Source: Marivita sp. (GTDB taxonomy: Bacteria; Pseudomonadota; Alphaproteobacteria; Rhodobacterales; Rhodobacteraceae). Taken from it: DNA of 64,000 nt. Location of the stretch: positions 1 through 64,000 of the forward strand of contig NZ_JAIPUT010000005.1 of assembly GCF_020055635.1 (NCBI RefSeq). The letters run 5' to 3'. The notes beneath the pieces are model-generated. The model saw nothing but the letters and a program-made list of their open reading frames with translations, was not told the DNA's origin and did not search any database. Position 1 is the stretch's first letter. Every line of letters begins with the position of its first letter. The translations under genes were made by a program, and so were the position numbers. This document shows, in pieces, positions 1 to 8,369 of the stretch.

Positions 1-967
1 CGTCCTTAGTCGTCAACAGCATTCTGGTCATTGCTCTCACCACAATTGGCGACAGCTGCCTGCGCATGTCCCTCTTCAAGGTTCCGCGTGTCGGCACAGT
101 GACCGTGAGCACCGTCATCGCCATCATGTTACCGTCGCCATTTTGCAGAAGACTGCGGTTGGGCGCGCCCGATGCGAGAGCCGCGCCGGAGAGCGTGCCA
201 TTGCCATTGTTGGAACCGCTAAATTCGAAGGTCGCGACGTTGTCGTTCCCGAATTGCTCGGCAGTCTGGAATTTGTTCCCGTTTCCGCCTCCCTGGGTCA
301 GGGTGAAGCTGTTGGTTTCGCCGAGTTGATCGAGCAGCCAGAGACTCTGCCCTGCGTTGATCTGGGTGACCGTTGCGCTGTTCGACGTGCCTTCCTGCCA
401 GACGCCCTGTTTTGCAAAGGCTGGATTGAACCCGTTGAAATCGCCAATGCCACTTTGTTGGAACTCACCACCCGATTGTGTCACCGTCAGGCTGTTGCCG
501 GTGCCGGACGCGCCATTGCCCGTGTAAGTTTGCCGAACACGACTGACGCGCATATTGCCTGTCTGGACGATCGTTGCAGTGTTCGCGACATCGATGACCG
601 GTGACGTCGCGCCATTCGAATTCTGCTGCACTTCAAATACGCGCGACCCGAAATCCTGCGTTACGTCGAGAAGGTTTCGATCGCCCAACTGGTCGACGCC
701 AAGATTGTTCTGAGCGTAGTTGGAACCCGTGCCCACGCGTCCCTCTGCAGACTGTAGGATCACGAGTACATTGTCGTCGCCGTCCTGAGTCATGCGGCGC
801 TGCGGGTTACTGTCACCAGCGCTTGCGTTCGAACCATTTTGTTCGATCAAAGCCGAGTTATCAGTTCCTATCTGATCAAGGAACGCGTCATTGCCATCGG
901 CCAAGGCGGTCGTCATCGAAAGACCAAGTGCAGTGGTCGAGGTGAGAAGAAGTCTTGTAAGGTTCAT
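1..967 (-). CDS. Large curlin-repeat protein (curli fibre-like), C-terminus cut by window edge
   Basis: The minus-strand frame opens at ATG 967 with a signal peptide (hydrophobic stretch ending TTALA, about residue 22) and stays open to the left edge, about 322 codons. The mature part is rich in Asn, Gln, Gly, Ser and Thr, with the spaced Q-x-G-x-x-N pattern of curlin repeats (for example IEQNGSN, DQLGDRN, EQFGNDN, LQNGDGN). Curlin repeats stack into amyloid beta-helices on the cell surface. The protein is longer than a usual CsgA, and it is divergent from csgF-csgG, which fits an export substrate of that system. The last 40 or so codons before the edge turn Arg/Lys-rich, and another frame becomes more curlin-like there and ends at a stop at 8-6, so a frameshift near 110 is possible. 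Repeats and export are seen; the exact role is inferred. Confidence 0.72.
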   Translation of the reverse strand, partial: MNLTRLLLTSTTALGLSMTTALADGNDAFLDQIGTDNSALIEQNGSNASAGDSNPQRRMTQDGDDNVLVILQSAEGRVGTGSNYAQNNLGVDQLGDRNLLDVTQDFGSRVFEVQQNSNGATSPVIDVANTATIVQTGNMRVSRVRQTYTGNGASGTGNSLTVTQSGGEFQQSGIGDFNGFNPAFAKQGVWQEGTSNSATVTQINAGQSLWLLDQLGETNSFTLTQGGGNGNKFQTAEQFGNDNVATFEFSGSNNGNGTLSGAALASGAPNRSLLQNGDGNMMAMTVLTVTVPTRGTLKRDMRRQLSPIVVRAMTRMLLTTKD

Positions 968-1684
968 TGGATCGTTCCCGGATTTGTTCGAATTGGCAGC
1001 TGTTTACGTTGCCCGCAAAAGGCCATTTGGTGGCCGAAGCGGCCCCATTACCGTGTTGGTAAAAAAGGGATTTTGGGTGATTTGATCTCTGGGCGAACTT
1101 GAGCGTTCGATTTCGCGTCAAGGTGCCACCGATCGGCGTCAGACTGTTAACAAGTTAAAGTGACACTCCTCCCGTTCATCACAACCCCGCCGTTAACTTT
1201 TCAGAACTCGCCACGAATTTCTACAGTCTTGGCTGTTTTTTGCCTGCTTGCGGCCATCTTTTTGACAATTTTCTTGCTTAAGTAGAGTCAAATCAAACGT
1301 CTACTTTCTTAGGATGTATAATTTGTGCTGACGCGTTTCCGCGTCAGCCACAGAACTGCTTCTGTGGGAGGATTGTTGTTTTTCGTTTGACGGTAGAGCA
1401 ACTTGATTCGAAGTGGCCGGTTCGTGGTCGCCGTTTGCGCCGCTTCAAGCCTGTGATCTGAAAAGTTGCAGTTGCGAGATTTTTGGGCGCATGAGCCTGG
1501 CATCGACGCGCCTCAAGGGCAGGCGAGATGCCGCAAAGGACACACTTTCGAGTGTTGCCGGTAAGGCACTCCTGCAACCTTGCGATGCTGAGACTCCTGC
1601 GGCCGCCATCGAAATTCCTTGAAAATGAACCATTTTTTGAGCAGGAAGGCCAATGAGCGTCTTTTTGCCGAATGGGAGATCACC
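968..1684. other. Divergent intergenic spacer of the curli locus
   Basis: About 0.7 kb lies between the minus-strand curlin gene and csgF. Short open frames here (for example 1413-1622 plus and 1445-1633 minus) overlap each other and show no family resemblance, signal peptide or good ribosome site, so I do not call them genes. The spacer is AT-richer than the flanking genes, contains a TATAAT hexamer at 1317-1322 without a convincing -35 box, and carries two tandem perfect hairpins annotated separately. It presumably holds both curli promoters; I cannot place them. Confidence 0.5.
1327..1367. other. Two tandem perfect hairpins in the curli spacer
   Basis: Hairpin 1 pairs 1327-1335 with 1340-1348 (9 bp, loop TTTC). 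Hairpin 2 pairs 1348-1355 with 1360-1367 (8 bp, loop CTGC). They share one base at 1348. On the plus strand a T-rich tract follows (about 1373-1388). A TATAAT hexamer lies just upstream at 1317-1322. This could be the end of a small RNA, a structured csg leader, or a binding site for two dimers. Confidence 0.55.
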
Positions 1685-2158
1685 GTGAATTACAGGCCAT
1701 CGAGGATAATGGCTGCAGGCCTTGTCGCCTGTATGTCGTGCATGTCGCCCGCGATGGCGCAGGATCTGAGCTTTCAGTTCCTAAATCCCAGCTTCGGCGG
1801 CAACCCTGGTTACAGCGGCCATCTGCTTTCGACCGCGAACGCCCAGCGTACGGCGACGGCACCAGAAAGAAACGACGACGTTTTTGGCGGGAATGCGGGG
1901 GGCGTCGATGATGCGCGCGATACTCGTGCCGACCTGTTCGTCCGGCAGTTGGAAGGCCGTTTGCTCTCGGCGCTTTCGGCGGAGGTGACGGCCGCGATCT
2001 TCGGCGACACGCCGCAGGACCAGGGCACGGTCGAATTCGGAGACACGACGATCACCTTCGACCGCTCCGCCGATGCGATAACACTGAACATCATCGACGC
2101 GCTTGACGGCACATCGACGACCATCACGGTTCCACAGCTGGTGACAACTGGCGGCTGA
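1685..2158 (+). CDS. csgF: Curli assembly protein CsgF
   Basis: CsgF sits at the outer face of the CsgG pore and couples fibre nucleation to secretion. The product has a signal peptide ending SPAMAQ. Right after it comes the CsgF hallmark start of the mature protein, DLSFQFLNPSFGGNP, the part that in known CsgF proteins inserts in the CsgG pore. The C-terminal half fits the family's small domain. I chose GTG 1685 over the upstream start at 1619 because GGGAG at 1674-1678 is well placed and the signal peptide then begins at once. That gives 157 residues, near the family norm. It is the first gene of the plus-strand csg operon, followed by csgG after a 64-bp gap. Confidence 0.88.
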   Translation: MNYRPSRIMAAGLVACMSCMSPAMAQDLSFQFLNPSFGGNPGYSGHLLSTANAQRTATAPERNDDVFGGNAGGVDDARDTRADLFVRQLEGRLLSALSAEVTAAIFGDTPQDQGTVEFGDTTITFDRSADAITLNIIDALDGTSTTITVPQLVTTGG

Positions 2159-2222
2159 CGCATCAACGCAAACCGCAGAATTAGACGGCGCTCACAGAAG
2201 TCCGCATGTAAAGGAAATCGAG

Positions 2223-3284
2223 TTGATAAATTCAACGCATCTGCCGCGAGCATTTGGAAAATCCGCACGGCTCCTGCTTGCTCTGGGGCTCTCGATGGCC
2301 ATTTCAGCCTGTGCGAGGAACGATCAATTCTACGAAGGCCCGAATCCGGCCAGCGTTGGAAACCTCACGGCGCAGAACCTTGCGTTGCGCGAGGTTGCTC
2401 CTCCTGTAAATCGCGTGGTGGTGTCCGTATACCGTTTTCCGGACCTGACCGGCCAATACAAGGAGCGGGATCTTGTTCAGTCGCTGTCGCGGGCCGTGCC
2501 ACAGGCCGGCGCGCCGCTTCTGATCAAGGCTCTCCAGGATGCAGGCCATGGCCGTTGGTTCACCGTGCTCGACCGCGAAAGCCTTCAGGATGTCGTTCAG
2601 GAGCGCCAGATTGTCGAGCGGATGCGTGAACAGTATCGCGGCGAAAGTCCGGTGAACCCATCTGTGCTTGGACCATTGATGCATGCCGGGATTATCGTCA
2701 CCGGTGGCATTATCGGATACGATTCCAATCTTCAGACCGGCGGTGCGGGTGCGCGATTCCTTGGCATCGGTGCCAATACGGAATGGAAATACGATATCGT
2801 CAGCGTCAGCTTGCGGGCGGTCTCAACCGAAACGGGTGAAGTTCTTGCCAGCGTCGTGGCGCGCAAGCCGCTTGCGTCGATCAAGGGGCAGGGGGACGTG
2901 TTCCGTTTCGTCGAGTTGGACAAGCTACTCGAAGCCGAGGTCGGCATTGCCACTAACGAACCTCGTCAAATCGCAGTTCAGCAGGCTGTGGAAAAAGCGG
3001 TCATGGGGCTGATCGCTGAAGGCGCTTCACGGGGCATCTGGCATTTCAAGAACAGCGAAGATCAGGCCCGCTTCGTCGCAGGCTATCGCAGCCAGCTGTT
3101 CAACGGCGATGTCCCCCGCGATGTCGTCAGCCCGCGTCCCGACACCGAACAAGCGGCGAACATACCTCAGACACTGCCGTACAGGCGTGCTGCTGCTGCG
3201 CCGGTTCGGATGCGACAAAACACGCCCGAGCCGTCTCCGCCGAACCCGCCGCCGCCCGCGGCGCCAAACGAGGTTCTCGGGTAG
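2223..3284 (+). CDS. csgG: Curli secretion lipoprotein pore CsgG
   Basis: CsgG is the nonameric outer-membrane lipoprotein channel that exports curli subunits. The product starts with a lipoprotein signal ending ISAC, so Cys is the lipidated residue. It carries the CsgG core, including the VVSVYRFPDLTGQYK strand and the region with ITGG-like VTGGIIGYDSN. The start is TTG 2223 with AAGGAA about 6 bases upstream; no better in-frame ATG precedes the signal. At 353 residues it is some 75 longer than E. coli CsgG. The excess is a C-terminal tail rich in Pro, Ala and Arg (roughly residues 290-353). Neighbours csgF and the curlin genes support the call. Confidence 0.93.
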   Translation: MINSTHLPRAFGKSARLLLALGLSMAISACARNDQFYEGPNPASVGNLTAQNLALREVAPPVNRVVVSVYRFPDLTGQYKERDLVQSLSRAVPQAGAPLLIKALQDAGHGRWFTVLDRESLQDVVQERQIVERMREQYRGESPVNPSVLGPLMHAGIIVTGGIIGYDSNLQTGGAGARFLGIGANTEWKYDIVSVSLRAVSTETGEVLASVVARKPLASIKGQGDVFRFVELDKLLEAEVGIATNEPRQIAVQQAVEKAVMGLIAEGASRGIWHFKNSEDQARFVAGYRSQLFNGDVPRDVVSPRPDTEQAANIPQTLPYRRAAAAPVRMRQNTPEPSPPNPPPPAAPNEVLG

Positions 3285-3412
3285 CGGAAGCGACCTTCGC
3301 CGCATCCATTCCGGATGTGGATGGAGGTCACTCAACCGTGCCTTTGCTGCCGTTTTTTTGCCATTCCTGGATGCTGTCTTGAAAGGGACGAGTGCAGCTA
3401 CAGGAGGCAAGA

Positions 3413-3880
3413 ATGCGCATCGGTTTTTTTGTCCAAATATTCGCGCTATCCGTTGTGTCGGGTGCAGCCATGCCCCCGACACCGGTTGCAAGCTCCGAAA
3501 GCGACGAAAACACGCTTTTTCTCAGGGGCGACACGACAGAAGCCCAAGTGACGGTCTGGCAATCTCCGCAAGCGCGCAACAGCGCAGCCCTCATTCTGAA
3601 CGGAGCGGATGCATTGAGTGATCGTCCGACCTGGTTGCGCGAAACCTCGTCCACCCTGCGCCCAAACGCGCTGATGCAGCTTGGCGAGGGGCATCTCCTG
3701 GACATCACCATCACAGGTAAGGACAACCAGGTCGCCGTGACGCAATCTGGCATGACCGGGACCGCCACGATCAATGTTTCGGGTCGACTTAATATGACGG
3801 CCATTCAACAATTTGGTCGCGGTGATACTGTCTCTGTAAGGCAGTCCGGTTCTGCAAACACAGTGGCGATTTCACAATAG
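3413..3880 (+). CDS. Minor curlin-like subunit (possible CsgB-type nucleator)
   Basis: A secreted protein of 155 residues with an N-terminal signal and a C-terminal half made of curlin-type repeats (ALMQLGEGHLLDI, NQVAVTQSGMTG, TAIQQFGRGDTVSV, QSGSANTVAISQ). The N-terminal 70 residues are not repetitive. Short curlins next to csgG usually act as nucleators or minor fibre subunits, so a CsgB-like role is likely but not proven. The start ATG 3413 has a strong AGGAGG a few bases upstream, better than the upstream in-frame GTG. It lies between csgG and a second curlin gene in the same direction. Confidence 0.75.
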   Translation: MRIGFFVQIFALSVVSGAAMPPTPVASSESDENTLFLRGDTTEAQVTVWQSPQARNSAALILNGADALSDRPTWLRETSSTLRPNALMQLGEGHLLDITITGKDNQVAVTQSGMTGTATINVSGRLNMTAIQQFGRGDTVSVRQSGSANTVAISQ

Positions 3881-3919
3881 CCGTGCTAGGCAGGACGTGT
3901 ATTGATTGGAGTTCGCACC

Positions 3920-4621
3920 ATGAAGAACCTTTTTGAAAAATCCCCATTCGCCGCGCTTGTTCTGGCGGCCACGTTCTTTTCCGGCACGACATTTGCCGGA
4001 AGCGGGAATTCAGTGCTCGTTGAGCAAATCGCCACGAGTGCGGGGGGGAGCAATACGCTGATCATTGATCAGAGCGCCGCAAGCAACTCGACTGTTGGTG
4101 GTATCTCTCTGGATCGAGAGCTTGAGCTTGACCTGTCGGAACTTGGCCCAGTCGACCTGAACACGTTTGCCACAACTCTCGGGCAAGCATCCTCTGTAGC
4201 GCTCTCGGAGAACCTGCTCACCATCTCGGGTGGAGGCGCGAAGGCAACACAAAGAGGTGCCGGAAACACTGCGTCGATTGCCCTGAAAGGTGATGGTGGG
4301 AAGGCCGGTCTTGAGCAATTCGGAAATGACAACAGGGCGACCATCCTCGTGAACGAGGCGGCTCTGGGTGTCATCGTTCAAGAAGGAAACCAGAATACGG
4401 GCGTCTTGTCGGTTTCTGATCTCGGTGCAAGTGGCGAACTGATCCAACTCGGCAATGGAAACATGACGGAACTGGAGGTCAGCGGCGTGCAGGACGCGAA
4501 CGTTTCATACACTGTACAGGGCAATGGTGTAACCACCTCCATCCCGGCAAGCGTCGTCAGTAACGTCAATGGACAGATCACCATCGTCCAAAGCCAATTC
4601 ACCACGTTCCAGTCGCCGTGA
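3920..4621 (+). CDS. Curlin-repeat fibre subunit
   Basis: A secreted protein of 233 residues with signal peptide ending TTFAG. It has several Asn/Gly/Gln-rich curlin repeats (VLVEQIATSAGGSNT, AKATQRGAGNTASI, LEQFGNDNRAT, VIVQEGNQNTG, LIQLGNGNMTE). An acidic non-repeat insertion (LDRELELDLSELGPVD) sits near residues 65-80. It probably forms or caps curli fibres exported by CsgG. The start ATG 3920 has TTGGAG 8 bases upstream; the TTG at 3902 is less likely. Its stop overlaps the start of the csgH-like gene (TGATG), which indicates translational coupling. Confidence 0.78.
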   Translation: MKNLFEKSPFAALVLAATFFSGTTFAGSGNSVLVEQIATSAGGSNTLIIDQSAASNSTVGGISLDRELELDLSELGPVDLNTFATTLGQASSVALSENLLTISGGGAKATQRGAGNTASIALKGDGGKAGLEQFGNDNRATILVNEAALGVIVQEGNQNTGVLSVSDLGASGELIQLGNGNMTELEVSGVQDANVSYTVQGNGVTTSIPASVVSNVNGQITIVQSQFTTFQSP

Positions 4622-5025
4622 TGCGTGTGGGGTGGGATCGCATTTCACCGAGCTTGCGGTGGCTTGTTGCGGGCAGTCTTGTTGCGTGTGCGACCAACGC
4701 CATGGCCGGCCCGGTTGCGACGGGTCAAATTGAGATAACTCCGACCGAAACGGGAATGACCGTTTCTGCTTACGTCCGAGGCCTGTCTGACGACAGCGTA
4801 ACCGTGGGGGCGAGCCTTGTCGTCGTAAAGACGGACGTGAACGGCAATATGCGCACGCAACAGTCCAGAACGCTGGAAATATCCAAAGGACAGACATTGC
4901 GTGTCGCACAGGCAGGGATATCGGTGGGGTCGGAAGGCGTCGTCGACATCGAAGTGATGGTTCGACACGATGATACCGTAATTCACAGCATAACCCACAG
5001 CATCCAACAAAAAGTCAGCGACTAA
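4621..5025 (+). CDS. csgH: CsgH/CsgC-like curli assembly protein
   Basis: A 134-residue secreted protein with signal ending NAMAG and a single beta-rich domain (QIEITPTETGMTVSAYVRG, SLVVVKTDVNG). The size, position directly after curlin genes and Ig-like strand pattern match CsgH, the alphaproteobacterial counterpart of CsgC, a periplasmic chaperone that stops early amyloid formation. The family call rests on pattern and context, since these proteins diverge strongly. ATG 4621 overlaps the previous stop. A short gap of 8 bases leads to the next gene. Confidence 0.65.
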   Translation: MRVGWDRISPSLRWLVAGSLVACATNAMAGPVATGQIEITPTETGMTVSAYVRGLSDDSVTVGASLVVVKTDVNGNMRTQQSRTLEISKGQTLRVAQAGISVGSEGVVDIEVMVRHDDTVIHSITHSIQQKVSD

Positions 5026-5033
5026 CTCTGAGA

Positions 5034-5804
5034 ATGAATTCCCATATGACACCTCCTCTGCGTCTCCCACGCTTTTCCCTTGCCGCAATCGTCCTTCTTG
5101 CTTCAGCCATCGGGGCTGACGAAGCGCATGCCCAGACCGAAGAAGAATTGGTGCAGGCGTTCTCGGGTGACTGGATCGTGGTGGATTCAAAATTCACGAC
5201 CGACTCATCACCTTGTCGCATCCGGCTCGAAGAGGCTTCCAGCATCGATCCGGGCTGGCGCCAGAGCGATATCGGCGCCAATTGCGCAGCCTCCATCCTG
5301 CCGCGTTCTTTGTGGCGCATTGAAGAGGGAAAGATCCTCTTGCGATCGCCGGACGGTGAGCCACTGGCCGAACTTGGAGGAGAGCCCACGCGTCTCACAG
5401 GGGATTTCTTTGGCGATCCCGATGCGATCATTCTTGAACGCGAGGCAGGAAGCGGGGCCAAGGCAGATCTGGTCAAGGCCATATCACGCCACAGGTGTTA
5501 TTTCCTTGGTTACACCGATACCTGTGCTCAAAGTACCGCGACCCAGGCCCCGGATCTTGCCGAAGGTCCGAGCAATATCGATGTCTTGGTAGACTTGAAT
5601 GTTCGAAGTCAACCCCGCCGAGAGGCAGCCACCATCGGTGCGGTTCCCGCAGGATCCGAAGTGATGGTCAATCTCTGCTTTTCCACGTCCGACGGCATCT
5701 GGTGCCGCGCCCAATTCGGTGAACAGTCGGGGTGGATGGCAAAATCGGCCATAAGACAGGGTGAATGGCCGGTTCTGACCTTCGTGAATTCAAGCGAGTC
5801 CTGA
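5034..5804 (+). CDS. Secreted AprI/Inh-like protease-inhibitor domain plus SH3 domain protein
   Basis: A 256-residue exported protein with signal peptide ending DEAHAQ. Residues about 38-140 resemble the AprI/Inh metalloprotease-inhibitor beta-barrel (FSGDWIV near the start, a Cys pair, then LWRIEEGKILLRSPDGEPL and LTGDFFGD). Residues about 185-245 form a bacterial SH3 domain (DLNVRSQPRREAATIGAVPAG, then GWMAKSAI). Its gap of 8 bases to the csgH-like gene puts it in the curli operon. An inhibitor here could protect secreted curlins from proteases, or hold a protein at the cell wall; both are inference. I know no standard csg name for it. Confidence 0.68.
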   Translation: MNSHMTPPLRLPRFSLAAIVLLASAIGADEAHAQTEEELVQAFSGDWIVVDSKFTTDSSPCRIRLEEASSIDPGWRQSDIGANCAASILPRSLWRIEEGKILLRSPDGEPLAELGGEPTRLTGDFFGDPDAIILEREAGSGAKADLVKAISRHRCYFLGYTDTCAQSTATQAPDLAEGPSNIDVLVDLNVRSQPRREAATIGAVPAGSEVMVNLCFSTSDGIWCRAQFGEQSGWMAKSAIRQGEWPVLTFVNSSES

Positions 5805-5870
5805 TGGATCCGGCTCCTTTCCGAAGGTCATGAGGGTTGACAGGGTGTCGCCCGCTGCTAGCGCTGTAGC

Positions 5871-6533
5871 ATGCGAAAGTCACTTTCCAGCGCGACGCCT
5901 GTCCGAACGCGGGATCCGGAACGAACCAAAGGGCAGATTCTCGAAGCTGCTCTGAGTGAGTTCGCAAGCAACGGGTTCGATGGCGCGAAAGTTCACCAGA
6001 TCGCGCAGAGGGCCGGTTGCAATGCGCGGTTGATCTACCATTATTTCGAAAGCAAGGAACGTCTGTATACGGCGGCCTTGAGCAGGATCTATTCTGAAAT
6101 CCGCGCCCGCGAAGACGAACTTCATCTCGATACGCTTCCTCCGGAACACGCTATCAAACGACTGACCGAGACGACTTTCGATTTCTTCGAAAGCAATACG
6201 GCCTTTCTGGCGATCACGCGAAGCGAGAACCTACTGGGTGGGCGCTTCATCGCCCAGGTGCCCGAGATCCAGAAGATGTCCACACCGTTTCTCGACAAGA
6301 TCTCGGATGTGCTGACGCGCGGCCATGCGGAGGGCGCATTCCGGGAAGGGCTCGACCCGTTGCAACTCTATGTCAGCATCGTTGCGCTGAGCGCGCATCA
6401 CATCAACGCCAGTCACACCTTATCGGCCACCTTCGGCTGCGACGTATCCGGCAAGGAGTGGCGGCAGCACCGTCGCCGGCATGTGGTGGAAATGATCCGA
6501 AGCGCAGTGACGGCTGTCGAATCGACACTCTAG
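5871..6533 (+). CDS. TetR-family regulator (RutR-like architecture)
   Basis: A 220-residue protein with an N-terminal TetR helix-turn-helix (QILEAALSEFASNGFDGAKV, IAQRAGCNARLIYHYFESKE, residues about 22-66). The long ligand-binding C-terminal domain resembles RutR/YcdC-type regulators of pyrimidine catabolism. It is co-oriented with the following ABC transporter and amidohydrolase genes, so it is the likely local regulator. The 155-bp gap after it probably holds their promoter. I did not find a clear RutR palindrome there. The ligand is unknown; a nucleobase or ureide would fit the neighbourhood. Confidence 0.82.
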   Translation: MRKSLSSATPVRTRDPERTKGQILEAALSEFASNGFDGAKVHQIAQRAGCNARLIYHYFESKERLYTAALSRIYSEIRAREDELHLDTLPPEHAIKRLTETTFDFFESNTAFLAITRSENLLGGRFIAQVPEIQKMSTPFLDKISDVLTRGHAEGAFREGLDPLQLYVSIVALSAHHINASHTLSATFGCDVSGKEWRQHRRRHVVEMIRSAVTAVESTL

Positions 6534-6689
6534 GGGCCCATCGCCAAGAGATTGTATACCTCTGCATATGCGGCATTCTTGCTCAGGACGGGGAAAAGTC
6601 GCCCGATTATGAGGCAGTCCCAAAATAATTCAATTTTCATTTACTTAACCGTTTTCAACTTTCGGCACGGCTGCTGCTAGTGCTGCGGC

Positions 6690-7544
6690 ATGAACATGTC
6701 AGCCTCCATACCCGCTCCCGCACCGCCGCAGGCAAAAGCCGCAGGCGTCCATCCCAGACCGGCGCTGGAATTGCAGGACGCCTCTGTGGTCTTCGGAACC
6801 GGAGACACGGCAGTCACGGCCTTGTCGCCCACCAGCATCCGGATGGATCGCGGCGATTTCCTTGCCTTGGTCGGCCCCTCGGGCTGTGGCAAATCCACCA
6901 TCCTCAAACTGGTGAGCAACCTGATCCAGCCAAGTTCGGGCCTGGTTCTGGTCGGCGGGAAAGAAGCCAGGGCCAAGGAACTGCGCATCGGCATGGCATT
7001 CCAGAACCCGACCATGCTGCCCTGGTTGACGATCGAGCGGAACATCATGATGCCGCTCAAGATCGTTTCGCCGTTCAAGCAGACCTATCGCAAGGACAAG
7101 ACCGGGGCGTTCCGCGACCGTGTGCATGCGCTGCTCAAGCAGGTCGGGCTTCAGGGCTTCGCCAATCATTACCCGTGGCAATTGTCCGGCGGCATGTTGC
7201 AGCGGTCGAACCTGTGTCGCGCGCTGATCCACGAGCCTGACCTGCTCTTGCTGGACGAGCCGTTCGGCGCACTGGATCAGTTCACCCGCGAAGAGCTGTG
7301 GCAGATCATGCAGGATCTTTACCTCGACCGGAAGCCAACTGTCCTGCTGGTCACCCACGATCTGCGCGAGGCGGGGTATCTGGCCAACCGCATCTGCGTG
7401 ATGAGCGCGCGTCCCGGGCGCATCATCTCGGACGAGCCGGTGACCATCCCGCAGCCGCGCGAGATCGGCATGATCTACAGCCCGGAATTCGTCGAAATGA
7501 CCCAAGGCCTGCGCGAGCTGATCGCGCAAGTCCGAAGCACGTAA
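6690..7544 (+). CDS. NitT/TauT-type ABC transporter ATPase
   Basis: A 284-residue ATP-binding subunit of the nitrate/taurine/pyrimidine-precursor importer class. Walker A is GPSGCGKST (about residues 67-75), the Q-loop FQNPTMLPWL follows, the signature region is LSGGMLQR, and Walker B/D-loop is LLLLDEPFGALD. It energises the permease and binding protein encoded next. ATG 6690 and ATG 6696 are both possible starts. The long Pro/Ala-rich leader of about 25 residues is outside the conserved domain. It is the first gene of the transporter set after the TetR gene. Confidence 0.92.
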   Translation: MNMSASIPAPAPPQAKAAGVHPRPALELQDASVVFGTGDTAVTALSPTSIRMDRGDFLALVGPSGCGKSTILKLVSNLIQPSSGLVLVGGKEARAKELRIGMAFQNPTMLPWLTIERNIMMPLKIVSPFKQTYRKDKTGAFRDRVHALLKQVGLQGFANHYPWQLSGGMLQRSNLCRALIHEPDLLLLDEPFGALDQFTREELWQIMQDLYLDRKPTVLLVTHDLREAGYLANRICVMSARPGRIISDEPVTIPQPREIGMIYSPEFVEMTQGLRELIAQVRST

Positions 7545-7553
7545 GGACGTCCC

Positions 7554-8327
7554 ATGACCGACTCTCAACGCATCCGTCTGCTGTCGACGTCGCTGATCAT
7601 CGGCTTTTTCCTGATGTGGGAATTGCTGTGCATCATTCTGAACGTGTCTGACCTCGTTCTGCCGCGCCCGTCGGAAATCCTGGTGACCATGTGGACGCGG
7701 TTCCCGGTTTTGTGGCCGCATATCCTTCAAACGCTGTATTCGACGCTGTTCGGGTTCTCGCTTGGGGTGATGATCGGTGTGACGCTGGGGGTGATCGTCG
7801 GCACGTCGAAGATCGCCTATGCGGTGGCTTATCCCCTGCTTGTCGGGTTCTCGTCGATCCCCAAGGTCGCGGTCGTTCCGATCTTCGTGCTCTGGTTCGG
7901 GTCGGGCACCACGCCCGCGGTGCTGACCGCGATGGTGATCTGCGTCTTCCCGATCGTGGTGAACATCGCCACAGGGCTCGCGACGACGGAACCGGAACTG
8001 GAAGACGTGCTCAAGACGCTGGGTGCGTCCAAGACCGAGATTCTCTGGAATGTCGGTCTGCCCCGCGCGATGCCGTATTTCTTTGCCTCGCTCAAGGTCG
8101 CGATCACGCTGTCTTTCGTCGGCGCGGTGCTGTCGGAAACCGTGGCGTCGAACATGGGCATCGGCAACGTCATGATGACCGCCTCATCCAATTTCCAGGT
8201 CTCTCTGGTCTTTGCCGGCTTGATTATCCTCGCTCTGATGGGGGTCGCGCTTTACGCCGTGTTCTCCATGCTGGAACGCCGGGTAACGGGATGGGCGACG
8301 CGCGGCAATGACATCGCCATCACCTGA
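7554..8327 (+). CDS. NitT/TauT-type ABC transporter permease
   Basis: A 257-residue inner-membrane permease with about six hydrophobic segments. It has the cytoplasmic coupling motif of the family, seen as LEDVLKTLGASKTEILWNVG followed by LPRAMPYFF near residues 143-172. It lies 9 bases after the ATPase gene, and the binding protein follows 42 bases later, so the three form one importer. The substrate cannot be read from the permease alone. Confidence 0.92.
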   Translation: MTDSQRIRLLSTSLIIGFFLMWELLCIILNVSDLVLPRPSEILVTMWTRFPVLWPHILQTLYSTLFGFSLGVMIGVTLGVIVGTSKIAYAVAYPLLVGFSSIPKVAVVPIFVLWFGSGTTPAVLTAMVICVFPIVVNIATGLATTEPELEDVLKTLGASKTEILWNVGLPRAMPYFFASLKVAITLSFVGAVLSETVASNMGIGNVMMTASSNFQVSLVFAGLIILALMGVALYAVFSMLERRVTGWATRGNDIAIT

Positions 8328-8369
8328 AAACAATCCCTCAACGTCCCTCCAATCAAAAAGGATGACCTC

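Noticed and set aside
1262-1322. Sigma-70 promoter from TTGACA (1262-1267) to TATAAT (1317-1322)
   Set aside because: The spacing is about 50 bases, far from 16-18, and neither box has a suitable partner.
1413-1633. Overlapping short open frames on both strands in the curli spacer
   Set aside because: No ribosome site, no signal peptide, no recognisable family, and they overlap each other; more likely chance frames in non-coding DNA.
6534-6689. RutR-type palindromic operator upstream of the NitT/TauT importer
   Set aside because: I looked for a TTGACC/GGTCAA type palindrome and did not find one; no operator is claimed.
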